The notes below the pieces were generated by a model. The model had not been told where the DNA came from and searched no databases. It was given only the letters and a program-made list of their open reading frames with translations. Below are positions 16,826 through 25,482 of a stretch of DNA of 64,000 bases, in pieces. The translations under genes were made by a program, and so were the position numbers. Numbering within the stretch: the stretch's first letter is position 1; the number at the start of each line of letters is the position of its first letter. This DNA is from an uncultured Atopobium sp. (lineage in GTDB: Bacteria; Actinomycetota; Coriobacteriia; Coriobacteriales; Atopobiaceae), in assembly GCA_946997485.1 (NCBI GenBank), contig CAMPVF010000010.1, positions 1 to 64,000 of the forward strand, in the 5' to 3' direction.

Positions 16826-18178
16826 ATGGACACCATGCGTAGTATTACCACAAGCGATGTAACAGCAGCGCAAAAGCGCTTTGACGCTGATAGAGCCCTT
16901 ACCGTTGCAAAAAATGCAGCAAGTTCATGCGGCATTCGCAAAGCAGCGCGCGTGCCCGAGGGCGTTGCACAGAATACGCTCGATTTTGACATTGAGGTTA
17001 CGCAAGGCGATCGCTGCAATCAGCAACGCTCGGGTCGCTGCTGGATGTTTGCATCACTCAACACGATGCGCTACCGCATCATCAAAAAGTTCAATCTTAA
17101 AACATTTGAACTTTCGCAGGTATATCCCCTATTTTGGGACAAAATGGAAAAAAGCAACTGGTTTTTGGAGAACATTCTCGACACGCTCGATGAAGATGTT
17201 CATGGCAGACTGGTAAGCTTTTTGCTTGATGCACCCGTAGGCGACGGCGGTCAGTGGGACATGTTCAAAAGTTTAGTTAAAAAGTATGGTGTGTGCCCCA
17301 AGGCAAGCATGCCCGAAACTGCCAACTCATGCAACACGTCCGATATGGATCGCTATCTTACCCGCTACCTGCGCAGCTGCGCTGCTCGCCTGCGCGAAGC
17401 ACATGCTAAGGGAAGTTCAATTGACGAGCTTTTGAACATGAAAAAAGGCATGATGGACAACGTGTACCACCTGCTTGTTATTTCACTTGGTGAACCACCT
17501 GCATCGTTTGACGTGCGTCTTCGCGACAAAAACGACAAATTGGTACTTACTGGCACCTATACCCCGCAGCAATTCTTTGATGAAGCCGTAGGCATGAACC
17601 TCGACGATTATATTTCGCTTATCTCTGCACCAACAGCTGATAAACCCTTTGGTCACACCTATACCGTAAGCCGTTTGGGCAACGTGTGGGAAGACCACGG
17701 CGTGCGCTACCTCAATCTTGAACCTGCCGAGCTTAAACGTGTTGCCATCGCTCAGCTTTCGGATAATTTGCCCGTGTGGTTTGGCTGCGACGTTGCACAA
17801 TCGTACTTGCGCGATGAAGGCATGATGGACTTGGCGGCACTTGATGTAGATGCGCTGTTTGGATTTGAAATTGAACAAAGCATGGATAAAGCTACGCGTC
17901 TTGATTACGGCGAATCGCTGATGACACATGCAATGGTGCTCGAGGGCGTGCGTTTTGACGCCAACAAAAAGCCTGTTATGTGGAAAGTTGAAAACAGCTG
18001 GGGTAAAGATCACGGCCGCGACGGCTTTGATACCTTGAGCGATGCCTGGTTTGATGAGTATGTGTATCAGGTAGTTGTTGATAAAAAATATCTCACCCAA
18101 GAGCAGCGCGACACCTTTGAACACGAAGAAGCCACCGTACTTGAACCGTGGGATCCGATGGGTTCACTTGCGCGCTAA
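16826..18178 (+). CDS. pepC: Aminopeptidase C / bleomycin hydrolase (peptidase family C1)
   Basis: A cytoplasmic papain-type aminopeptidase, normally hexameric, that trims peptides taken up or produced in the cell. The 450-residue product has the standard family length. The catalytic Cys is at 72 in QQRSGRCWMFA, His near 368 in LMTHAMVLEG and Asn near 388 in VENSWG. CGGAG precedes the ATG. The gene is monocistronic, divergent from thrS, and ends at a strong terminator at 18228-18260. Confidence 0.96.
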   Translation: MDTMRSITTSDVTAAQKRFDADRALTVAKNAASSCGIRKAARVPEGVAQNTLDFDIEVTQGDRCNQQRSGRCWMFASLNTMRYRIIKKFNLKTFELSQVYPLFWDKMEKSNWFLENILDTLDEDVHGRLVSFLLDAPVGDGGQWDMFKSLVKKYGVCPKASMPETANSCNTSDMDRYLTRYLRSCAARLREAHAKGSSIDELLNMKKGMMDNVYHLLVISLGEPPASFDVRLRDKNDKLVLTGTYTPQQFFDEAVGMNLDDYISLISAPTADKPFGHTYTVSRLGNVWEDHGVRYLNLEPAELKRVAIAQLSDNLPVWFGCDVAQSYLRDEGMMDLAALDVDALFGFEIEQSMDKATRLDYGESLMTHAMVLEGVRFDANKKPVMWKVENSWGKDHGRDGFDTLSDAWFDEYVYQVVVDKKYLTQEQRDTFEHEEATVLEPWDPMGSLAR

Positions 18179-18227
18179 CGTTCATGAACGTATTGCATTA
18201 ACGCCCATTCCACAAAAAGCAATGAGT

Positions 18228-18260
18228 GCACTGCCTGGCTGTTGCCAGGCAGTGCGTTTT
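18228..18260 (+). terminator. Terminator after pepC
   Basis: A perfect 12-bp stem (GCACTGCCTGGC at 18228-18239, GCCAGGCAGTGC at 18244-18255) with loop TGTT is followed by G and four T. It lies 50 bases after the pepC stop. Confidence 0.9.
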
Positions 18261-18331
18261 AATGAAGAACATAAATTCCCAAAATCGCGCGCGGGCGTGA
18301 AATCAATTTTTCGGCAAAAATATTGAGTAAT

Positions 18332-18520
18332 ATTGGACAAAAACCCTACTTTGACACGAGGCTGGAGCCCAAAATCGCTCAAATGTGCTCGCCGGGCCAC
18401 TTGGTTAAACAAGTTAACAAACGCGCTACCTGCACAAATGAAAAATGCCGCCAAGCAAGGCGTGCCAGATGTGCCTTCAGGCTCGGTTAGTCTCGTGTCA
18501 AAGTAGGGTTTTTGTACAAT
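18332..18520. repeat. 189-bp non-coding element with 29-bp terminal inverted repeats
   Basis: The left end (18332-18360, containing CCTACTTTGACACGAG) and right end (18492-18520, containing CTCGTGTCAAAGTAGG) are inverted repeats. The inner 24 bases match exactly and one mismatch lies in the outer five. The 131-bp centre has no long open frame. Size and layout resemble a miniature inverted-repeat transposable element or a structured RNA. No flanking target duplication was established. A decayed relative starts near 18693. Confidence 0.75.
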
Positions 18521-18692
18521 CTCAGCCAAAAAATCGCCCGAAAAATAAATAAAGTTTCCTTTGTGCTAACAATACTGCCTCTCACCTCGTTTTTATGGTT
18601 TATATAGTAAACTTTCTGCCGCTTATAACTATTGTTTCCACTGCGGGCGCAGCTAGCTAATAAGCTGCTTACAAAAAAAGTTGATCGATATT

Positions 18693-18836
18693 AGAAAAAT
18701 ACCCCACTTTGACACGCGTTTCGGCCTCGCTCTGGCGCGCTGAAGCCCGCCGCAAAAAAGTGCGTTTTGCATTTACGCAGGTAGGAGCGTTGAAGCATTT
18801 TTGCTCAGCTGGCACATGTGCCTTAAGGGGCAATTT
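18693..18836. repeat. Degenerate, one-ended relative of the 189-bp element
   Basis: The sequence from about 18693 contains CCACTTTGACACGCG, matching the left end of the neighbouring element. Further in it shares a stretch like TGGCACATGTGCCTTAAGG with that element's interior (GCCAGATGTGCCTTCAGG). The right inverted repeat is lost apart from a short TTTTTGT. It lies directly upstream of the surface-protein gene and may form part of its promoter or leader. Confidence 0.5.
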
Positions 18837-18930
18837 TTGTGCATGTTATGAATGCTTACAGAAAATTTTCAGCTTGGGTATAAAGAAAGCTCTTGTAACC
18901 ATCTTACGCACGATAAGGAGACTACGCACT

Positions 18931-20862
18931 ATGCCACGTACCATTGACATATACGTACCCGCTCATGCGCGCCAAATTACTTTGGCTGCACCACATAACA
19001 ACACTACCCCGTCTGCGCGCAAAGCAGCAATATACGCTGCACTTGCCCTTGTTGGCACAACGCTGTGCGCGCCAATGCCGCTCGTTTCGCAGGCACATGC
19101 AAGCACGCTCCAAACGCAACATAACGCGCGTGTTCAAGAAAACAAGCAGCAAGACAAGCAACAGGCTAAGCAGGATAACAAGCAGGAAAACAATCAGCAA
19201 ACGCAAACAAGCGTAAACACACAGGTCAACCAACAGCAGCGCACGCTAGACGATGCCGATGCTGCAGCAAACCCAACGTTTAAAAATACAGCGCTTACAA
19301 ATAACACGCTCGACGTGCTTGAACAAAAACTTACGGTATTGCCAAAAGAAATAGACAATAATGCGCGTCTCAAGCAATGGGAAACGCTAGGCAAAAACAC
19401 CGGCGTTAACCAAGGAACAGTAAAAACCATTACCGAGTTTGGCGGCTGGCACGCCGTTGACAATGGGAAATTTGCTATTGCACGCAAGTCAGAAAAAGGC
19501 ATATTTCCACTCGAAACAATTAACTCAACACTCGACGATAATATTTGGCTGCGTGAGCAGGCGCTTGATAGAGAAAATGAGTATATGCTCTTTTTAACTG
19601 AAGCGCGCACGCGGGCATCGCATGAAGAAGCGGCATACGATAACAGCCCTTACCTGCATAAAGACCAAGGCCCAAAGGATTCGGCAAAAGCGCTTAAAGG
19701 CTACAACGGTATTGAAAAAACGTTTAACGCATATGCGCCTGAGCACGGCTCGGATGTAACGCTTTCATTTAAAACGGGCTATACCGGCGATATTGAAGGC
19801 AGCAAAGCACAGTACAAAGTAGAAGTGTTTACCGAAACGGATAACGCCAAAACACGCGTGTACGAAACGGTTGTAGACCCTTCGCGCGATGCGAGCGATG
19901 CGCAAAAAACAGTTACAAAAGCAACTAACGGCACAAGCACAAACAAATTGCTCAAAATTTCTAACACTGCGGGGCGCGATGCGAGTAGCACAAAACAGCG
20001 CATAGACTTTATTGGCAAAGATGCCGCTGAAGAAAAAATGACTGCTGAGGAGAACAAACCAAATGGCAAACCAGGCACGTTTACGAGCACTCCTATCGTG
20101 CTGCCAAAAGGCGTAACACGCTATTCTGTGCGCATAAGCCTTGCGGATAACGAACGCACGGGCATGAGCTATCAAGCATGGGACAGAAAATATGCGCTGC
20201 CGATAATGGCGGGTGATTTTACGGTAACTCAAACAACCAAACAAGTTGCAAAACATATTTTTTCGCTAATGTATGACAAGCTCGTAGCAACAAAGGATGC
20301 AGACATACGCGACAAATCGGCTGCACGTGTGAAAGCGTATGAGCAGCAGCTTGAGGCGATGAAAAAGCTGGTAGATGCCGCTGATGTTCAAGATAACAGC
20401 GTATACGTTGATGCATGGAACGCTGCAAAAGCAGCAAAGAATGCGCTTAGTGAGGTTGCGACTCAACCGCGCGCGGTAGGTGCAGCGGGTGCTGCAGGTA
20501 CTACTGGTAACGCTGCTCGTGACGCTGCCGGTGCTGAAGAACGCGCAGCAGCTGGAAATGCTGAAGGTGCTGCTACTAAGGGTGCTACTACAGCTGCCGC
20601 AACTGCAGGTACAGAACATGCAGCCGCTACGCAACAGCGTAAACACGGAAGCACCGATGCGCTCATGGCAGCTACACAGGCTCGCGCGCAAACACACAAC
20701 GCTCAGGCTCAGACTCAAACGCCACAACAAGCAGCAATGAGGGCGCTTCCACAAACGAAAGATGGATTTGCTCAGCAGATTGTTTGGTTGCTCATAACAG
20801 CAGGCTGCGCTTGTATTGCCACTGCGCTACTCGCCTTTAAACGCAACGGCTCTCGTAAATAA
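18931..20862 (+). CDS. Secreted surface protein with a non-canonical sorting signal
   Basis: A 643-residue exported protein of unknown function. The start at ATG 18931 has AAGGAG ten bases upstream; the frame is open earlier, through the repeat element, but nothing supports translation there. A signal peptide with core AAIYAALALVGTTLCA ends near residue 65 (QAHA). A Gln/Lys/Asn-rich segment with KQQ and KQE repeats follows, then a larger domain I do not recognise. Late come an Ala/Thr-rich stalk and a C-terminal LPQTK, hydrophobic helix and KRNGSRK tail. This is the layout of a sortase substrate, but with Lys where LPXTG has Gly. An adhesin or cell-wall role is inference. It ends at a terminator at 20872-20902. 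Confidence 0.7.
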   Translation: MPRTIDIYVPAHARQITLAAPHNNTTPSARKAAIYAALALVGTTLCAPMPLVSQAHASTLQTQHNARVQENKQQDKQQAKQDNKQENNQQTQTSVNTQVNQQQRTLDDADAAANPTFKNTALTNNTLDVLEQKLTVLPKEIDNNARLKQWETLGKNTGVNQGTVKTITEFGGWHAVDNGKFAIARKSEKGIFPLETINSTLDDNIWLREQALDRENEYMLFLTEARTRASHEEAAYDNSPYLHKDQGPKDSAKALKGYNGIEKTFNAYAPEHGSDVTLSFKTGYTGDIEGSKAQYKVEVFTETDNAKTRVYETVVDPSRDASDAQKTVTKATNGTSTNKLLKISNTAGRDASSTKQRIDFIGKDAAEEKMTAEENKPNGKPGTFTSTPIVLPKGVTRYSVRISLADNERTGMSYQAWDRKYALPIMAGDFTVTQTTKQVAKHIFSLMYDKLVATKDADIRDKSAARVKAYEQQLEAMKKLVDAADVQDNSVYVDAWNAAKAAKNALSEVATQPRAVGAAGAAGTTGNAARDAAGAEERAAAGNAEGAATKGATTAAATAGTEHAAATQQRKHGSTDALMAATQARAQTHNAQAQTQTPQQAAMRALPQTKDGFAQQIVWLLITAGCACIATALLAFKRNGSRK

Positions 20863-20871
20863 CAACACATG

Positions 20872-20902
20872 CGGCCATTGGCTTTTGCCAGTGGCCGTTT
20901 TT
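20872..20902 (+). terminator. Terminator after the surface-protein gene
   Basis: Stem CGGCCATTGGC (20872-20882) and GCCAGTGGCCG (20887-20897) with a four-T loop, followed by five T. It starts ten bases after the stop codon. Confidence 0.88.
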
Positions 20903-21137
20903 GCACGCAAGGTTATTACACGGCGAGGTTTGCAGGCAAGATTGTTGCGCAGCGGGGTAAATTTGTTCAAACTGTGCCCTTTGAAACCGCTCAGCACAAA
21001 AGGGGTACAACATGAGCGCAAGCGTGTAGAATGCATTTTTACATATGCACGAACTTGCGCGGTACGCGCGCGTCCGCACACACAAGCGCACGCACACGCG
21101 CCACTTCACGCGCCCACGCACATCATAAAGGAGCACT

Positions 21138-22418
21138 ATGAGCTGCTGCGATACCAAATGCGACATCAAAAGCAAACCATCTATTTACACAAAAGACGTT
21201 ATTCTTGTTATGGCAGCCTCGTTCTTTTTTATGTTTTCAATTATGATGGTCACGCCGCTCATCAACGGCTTTGCCCAAAGTCTTGGCACAACTGCGCTTT
21301 TTGCGGGTGTTATTACGGGCTCCATGAGCATTATCTCCCTTTTTTTGCGCCCTGTAGCAGGTAATTTGTCCGACCACTTTTCAAAATATCGCCTGTCGTG
21401 CATCGGCGGCGCGCTCATTGCGCTCGGCGTGTTTGGCTGCGCGTGGGCACCCGAGGGCAATCTTTTGCTCGCTTTTCGCATTCTTAACGGCTGCGGCTTT
21501 GTCCTCGCAACGGTGTGCATGACAACCTGGCTTGGCCTTCTTGTTCCGCGCGAGCACGTGGGCGAAGCAATGGGCTTTTACGGGCTTATGAATGCGCTCG
21601 CTATGGCCGTTGCACCTGCGTGTTCAATGAATTTGGTATCGTACATTGGATACCGTCCGTGCTTGGCGCTCGCAGGCATGTCGGCAGTTGCCATGCTTAT
21701 AAGCATTCAATTTGTGAGCGATCACGCGCGTCCTGTCAACGTAGCACCAGCACAACCATCCCAGCCGGCACAACCATCCCAGCCGGCACAAGCATCCCAG
21801 TCTGCATGCGCGCGCCTGCGTGCAGGACTTAACGCTCTTCGCCATATCCGCATCTTGCAAAAAAACGCGTTCCCCATCAGCCTGCTTATGCTCCTGTTTT
21901 CAATCCCCTACTTTGCCACGCAGGCCGACATCTTGCTTTACGTGCAGGAAGGCCACCTAAACGTTGCAGTTGGCTACTTTTTTGTGGTGTATGCAATTGT
22001 GCTACTCATTATCCGCATGACGCTCAAACGCTACTTCGACACCGTCCCATACGGAAAATGGTTTTGGAAATGCCTGCTTGCAAGTGCGCTCTTCCTTATT
22101 GGCATGGCGTTTATGGTTAACACGTTTATGATGATTGTTTGCGCGGCACTGCTATCGGTTGGCTATGGCGTTATTTACTCAATAAACCAGTCTACCGCCA
22201 TGATGCTTGCGCCCACGTCTGAACAAGGGCTTGCTAGCTCCACGTTTTACTTGGGACTCGACATTGGCATGTCGACGGCGCCAATATTAGGCGGCTATTT
22301 ATACACCGCGGTTGATAGATTTTGGTTTTATCCCTCGATATTATTTATCGTGCCATTGTGCATTGTGGTGTATATGTGCTATAAAGATCGCCTAAACTCC
22401 GCCATTTACGTGCGCTAA
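21138..22418 (+). CDS. Major facilitator superfamily transporter
   Basis: A 426-residue integral membrane protein with about 12 hydrophobic segments in two halves, as in MFS permeases of the drug-efflux or sugar-efflux type. The loop after segment 2 contains GNLSDHFSKYRLS, close to the MFS signature (G-x-x-x-D-R-x-G-R-K) but with Phe-Ser-Lys-Tyr in place of the usual basic residues. The central cytoplasmic loop has a QPSQPAQPSQPAQ repeat. AAAGGAG precedes the ATG. No substrate can be assigned. The gene stands alone, and the region behind it is full of repeats. Confidence 0.85.
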   Translation: MSCCDTKCDIKSKPSIYTKDVILVMAASFFFMFSIMMVTPLINGFAQSLGTTALFAGVITGSMSIISLFLRPVAGNLSDHFSKYRLSCIGGALIALGVFGCAWAPEGNLLLAFRILNGCGFVLATVCMTTWLGLLVPREHVGEAMGFYGLMNALAMAVAPACSMNLVSYIGYRPCLALAGMSAVAMLISIQFVSDHARPVNVAPAQPSQPAQPSQPAQASQSACARLRAGLNALRHIRILQKNAFPISLLMLLFSIPYFATQADILLYVQEGHLNVAVGYFFVVYAIVLLIIRMTLKRYFDTVPYGKWFWKCLLASALFLIGMAFMVNTFMMIVCAALLSVGYGVIYSINQSTAMMLAPTSEQGLASSTFYLGLDIGMSTAPILGGYLYTAVDRFWFYPSILFIVPLCIVVYMCYKDRLNSAIYVR

Positions 22419-23051
22419 TAGCGCGCGGCGCGTAAAACACGCGTTAATGTGAAAGGTGAGTACACACTACGCTACGTAGCATAGTTCAAGCATCAAAAAT
22501 TTTTCCGGCGTTTTTTTGGCCGAAAAATTGCTGTCTCCTTATGCGCGCGGGTTTGTAGCGTGCAGCCTTGCCAATATGCCAACCTACAAATCCAAAATGT
22601 CGCGCAAAATACCGAATCTGTCAGGGGTGCAGCGACGCTGCGGAGTGATTTGCTGCCTCAGAACGGATTCAAAATGCAAAATGTCGCGCGAAATACCGAA
22701 TGTGTCAGGGGTGTCCACGCGATTTTTACGCTGCAGGGCACATTTTGGAGCACATACCCCTGACAGTTTAATGTTTTTGCGCGACATTTCGGTTCTAAAG
22801 CATCCAAAAAAGCGAATTTGTGAGCCGCGCCGCTCGCCCACCCCTGACAGTTTCATGTTTTTGCGCGACATTTTGAAAACCGAGCTCGGGCACGGCGCGG
22901 GTGAACACGAAAAAACGCATAATAGGTGCGAAATACCGCACACCACAAAAATGTGCGCGCACAAGCAGCTGCTCATGCGCGCACAAAATGCGTTACCGTG
23001 TGCTTTTACATCGCACAAACCCTACGCCACACAGCTTAGGTGTGCCTAGTA
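22419..23051. other. 633-bp intergenic region with repeat cluster
   Basis: Downstream of both the MFS gene (plus) and the PTS EIICB gene (minus). It holds a weak T-rich hairpin near 22498-22528 and the four-copy 37-bp repeat cluster at 22593-22875. Short frames of about 60-180 codons exist on both strands but are built largely from the repeats and have no ribosome site or recognisable domain. Confidence 0.5.
22593..22875. repeat. Four 37-bp repeats, two direct then two inverted, at about 80-bp spacing
   Basis: Copies lie at 22593-22629 and 22677-22713 (plus) and 22756-22789 and 22839-22875 (minus). All share ATGTCGCGC near one end and TGTCAGGGGT at the other. The middle is ATACCGAAT in the first two and ACATKAAAC in the last two. 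Start-to-start distances are 84, 79 and 83 bp, and the spacers of outer and inner pairs show some similarity to each other. The whole is a nested palindrome. It resembles REPIN/BIME-type repeats rather than CRISPR. Confidence 0.85.
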
Positions 23052-24563
23052 CTAGTCTTCAACGCCTAAAATTTCGGCAATGGCATTTTTATAAATAACG
23101 GCCTTAGCACCAAAAATAGCCTGAATACCACCAGAAACTTCAAGCACGCCAGTAGCACCAAGCTGCATAAGCTTGTCGCGATTAACAGCGCTTGCGTCTT
23201 TAGTACTCACGCGCAAACGCGTAATGCAGGCGTCAATGTCTTCGATGTTTTCAGCACCACCAAGTGCTTCGATAATTTGCATCGAAATGTCGTGAAGCTC
23301 ACTTCTCGAAGTTGGCGCTGCAGCAGCCTGCGCGGCATCGTCGTCGCCCTCAGCACCTCTACCAGGTGTAGGAACGTTAAAGAAGGTAATGTACCATCTA
23401 AACAGCACGTAGTAGAGCACTGCCCACACGCAGCCAAACGGAATTTCGAGCAGCCAGTTTGTTTTGTCGTTACCTTGCAAAATACCAAACAGGGTAAAGT
23501 CGATAACACCACCGGAGAACGTGTTACCAATAGAAATGTTAAGAATATCAGCAATAAAGAAGCTTACGCCGTCGAGGAACGAGTGAATAACGTAGAGCAG
23601 CGGGTTTACAAACAGGAACATAAACTCAATAGGCTCGGTAATACCCGTGATAAACGAGGTAAGCGCAACACCAATAAACAAGCCGCGGTATTTAGGACGA
23701 CGCTCTTTTGGTACGCAGTGGTACATGGCCAAACATGCCGCTGGTAAACCAAACATCATGGTTGAGAAACGACCGGCAAAAAAGCGAGTACCTTCGGTAT
23801 ATAAACCAACGTGATTGGGGTCGGCAAGCTGAGCAAAGAAGATCTTTTGCGCGCCAACAACCGTTGTACCTGCAACGGTTTCAACGCCACCAAGCTCGGT
23901 AAACCAAAACATGGGGTAAATCATGTGGTGCAAACCAACCGCGCCACACAAACGCATAAGGAAGCCATACAAAAACGTACCAACAGGACCTGCCTGCGAA
24001 ATGTAGCCACCGGTAGCAACAAGCAACTTTTGGAACGGAGGCCAAATAAGGAAGAAGATGCATCCAATGAACACACTAGCAATGGAAGTTACGATAGGCA
24101 CAAAACGCGAACCGCCAAAAAAGCCAAGTACCTGCGGCAATTGGATGTTGTAATACCTATTGTGCAGGTTAACGGCAACAAGTCCGATAACAATTGCACC
24201 AACAACACCGGTGTCGATAGCTGCGCCTTTTTCCATGAAGAGCTTAACCATAGCGTCGATGGTTGCCTTCATAACCAGGTAGCCGGTAACACCCGCAAGT
24301 GCAGCGGTACCTTTGTCGCGCTTGGCAAGGCCGATGCACAAGCCTACACACAAAAGCATGGCAAGGTTACCAAAGATAACGCTACCAGCAGCGCTCATTA
24401 CCTGAAAAATTGCCTGCAAGGCGGGGTTTGCAAGGACGGGATACGTTGCAACGGTTGTTGCATTCGAAAGCGCACCACCAATACCAAGCAGCAAACCTGC
24501 GGCGGGCAAAATTGCAATAGGAAGCATAAACGCTTTACCTATTTTTTGCAGCGTTTTGAACAT
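23052..24563 (-). CDS. ptsG: PTS glucose-family permease, EIICB
   Basis: Imports and phosphorylates a hexose (glucose, or possibly maltose or N-acetylglucosamine) with phosphate from EIIA. The start is ATG 24563 with AAAGGAG (503 residues); the longer open frame lacks support. The EIIC domain has about eight to ten membrane segments and the family motif GITEPIEFMFLFV near the substrate site. The EIIB domain at the C-terminus has phospho-Cys near 446 in DACITRLRVSTKD and ends QAIFGAKAV. The permease order EIIC-EIIB and the HHMIYPMFWF region fit the PtsG group. EIIA is encoded just upstream, 330 bases away, in the same direction. Confidence 0.9.
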   Translation of the reverse strand: MFKTLQKIGKAFMLPIAILPAAGLLLGIGGALSNATTVATYPVLANPALQAIFQVMSAAGSVIFGNLAMLLCVGLCIGLAKRDKGTAALAGVTGYLVMKATIDAMVKLFMEKGAAIDTGVVGAIVIGLVAVNLHNRYYNIQLPQVLGFFGGSRFVPIVTSIASVFIGCIFFLIWPPFQKLLVATGGYISQAGPVGTFLYGFLMRLCGAVGLHHMIYPMFWFTELGGVETVAGTTVVGAQKIFFAQLADPNHVGLYTEGTRFFAGRFSTMMFGLPAACLAMYHCVPKERRPKYRGLFIGVALTSFITGITEPIEFMFLFVNPLLYVIHSFLDGVSFFIADILNISIGNTFSGGVIDFTLFGILQGNDKTNWLLEIPFGCVWAVLYYVLFRWYITFFNVPTPGRGAEGDDDAAQAAAAPTSRSELHDISMQIIEALGGAENIEDIDACITRLRVSTKDASAVNRDKLMQLGATGVLEVSGGIQAIFGAKAVIYKNAIAEILGVED

Positions 24564-24893
24564 ACATACTCCTTTCAGCGTGTTATTCAACGAACGCATA
24601 CCCATGCTCACACGAAAGGCTGCACCTAAACGCATGCGCGCCGGTAGCACCCAAAGTGCCTGTAGCACCCAAAGTGCCCATAGTGCCGGTAGCACGCCTC
24701 ATGCATGTGTGAGCAGGAAAGTTACTACGATGATAACATAGAAGTATGCTGGTACATTAATTTTGAGCCAGTTTACATTGTGAACGATAAACGGTGCACA
24801 TGAAACCCATGCGGATGCAGCGCGCGGCCGCACAAAGCGCCACGTATCTGCAGCGTTTCAACCACATATCAACCGTTGGTACAGGTACACGCC
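24564..24893. other. Leader region between the EIIA and EIICB genes
   Basis: It contains two exact tandem copies of an 18-bp unit (GTAGCACCCAAAGTGCC plus one base, 24644-24679) with a decayed third. Further from ptsG is an inverted repeat GTTTA-N12-TAAAC on the minus strand near 24769-24790, which could be an operator. A BglG/LicT-type antiterminator site was not recognised. No gene was seen. Confidence 0.4.
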
Positions 24894-25379
24894 CTACTGC
24901 TTGGAACACTGCGCAAGGGCTTCGCCCACCTCGATGCGCTCAGCCGATTCAAACGTGCGCACAAAGGTGTAAGGTTTGCCGTTGGTTGCAATAAGCAGCA
25001 CGTCGGTAGCGTAGCCACGCTCACGAATAAGCTGGGTATCCATGCGCACAAGGGGCTCACCTGCGCGAACGCGCGCACCGGTAGAAACAAGCGACTCAAA
25101 GCCTTCGCCCTTAAGCTCAACGGTGTCAAGACCCAAATGCAAAATGTATTCAACGCCAATTTTTGACGTAAGACCAATAGCGTGATGCGTGGGAAATACG
25201 GTTGTTACCTGCGCATCAAAAGGCGCACATATGGTGATGGGCGCATCTTGTGAAAGCGGAGAAATCGCCAGCGTGGGACCTATAAGCTGCTGCGCAAAGG
25301 CGGGGTCGGAAAGCTCGCAGGCGGGCTTCCAGGTGCCGTCACACATGCTTGTGATGGTGTCTTTTTTGGTAAAAAACAT
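24894..25379 (-). CDS. crr: PTS glucose-type EIIA protein
   Basis: A 161-residue soluble phosphocarrier that passes phosphate from HPr to the EIIB domain. The phosphorylated His is at 81 in EYILHLGLDTVELKGEGF, and a supporting His lies in PTHHAIG near 65-66. The beta-sandwich order and the KGEGF and AGEPL motifs match EIIA-Glc. Strong AGGAGG precedes the ATG. It sits between the PBP gene and ptsG on the same strand and most likely serves ptsG. Fusion to EIICB is common elsewhere; here it is separate. Confidence 0.93.
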   Translation of the reverse strand: MFFTKKDTITSMCDGTWKPACELSDPAFAQQLIGPTLAISPLSQDAPITICAPFDAQVTTVFPTHHAIGLTSKIGVEYILHLGLDTVELKGEGFESLVSTGARVRAGEPLVRMDTQLIRERGYATDVLLIATNGKPYTFVRTFESAERIEVGEALAQCSKQ

Positions 25380-25482
25380 ATGCTACCTCCTGTGGCGAGC
25401 CTACTTTTTTGGGCGAAGCTATGGGCAATCAACCAACCCGTGGCACTTACACCGCGTCAACCGAACAACCAACCAGCCTGTA

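Noticed and set aside
18709..18930. Longer start for the surface protein
   Set aside because: The upstream part is the decayed repeat element; the ATG at 18931 has AAGGAG and is followed by a proper signal peptide.
22593..22875. Possible CRISPR array from regularly spaced repeats
   Set aside because: Only four copies, the last two inverted and with different middles; spacers of unequal length that resemble each other; no cas genes.
22516..23049. 177-codon frame and its complement in the repeat cluster
   Set aside because: Made mostly of the 37-bp repeats read through, no ribosome site, no recognisable domain.
23811..24629. 272-codon frame antisense to the PTS EIICB gene
   Set aside because: Mirror of a well-supported gene; composition is that of an antisense shadow.
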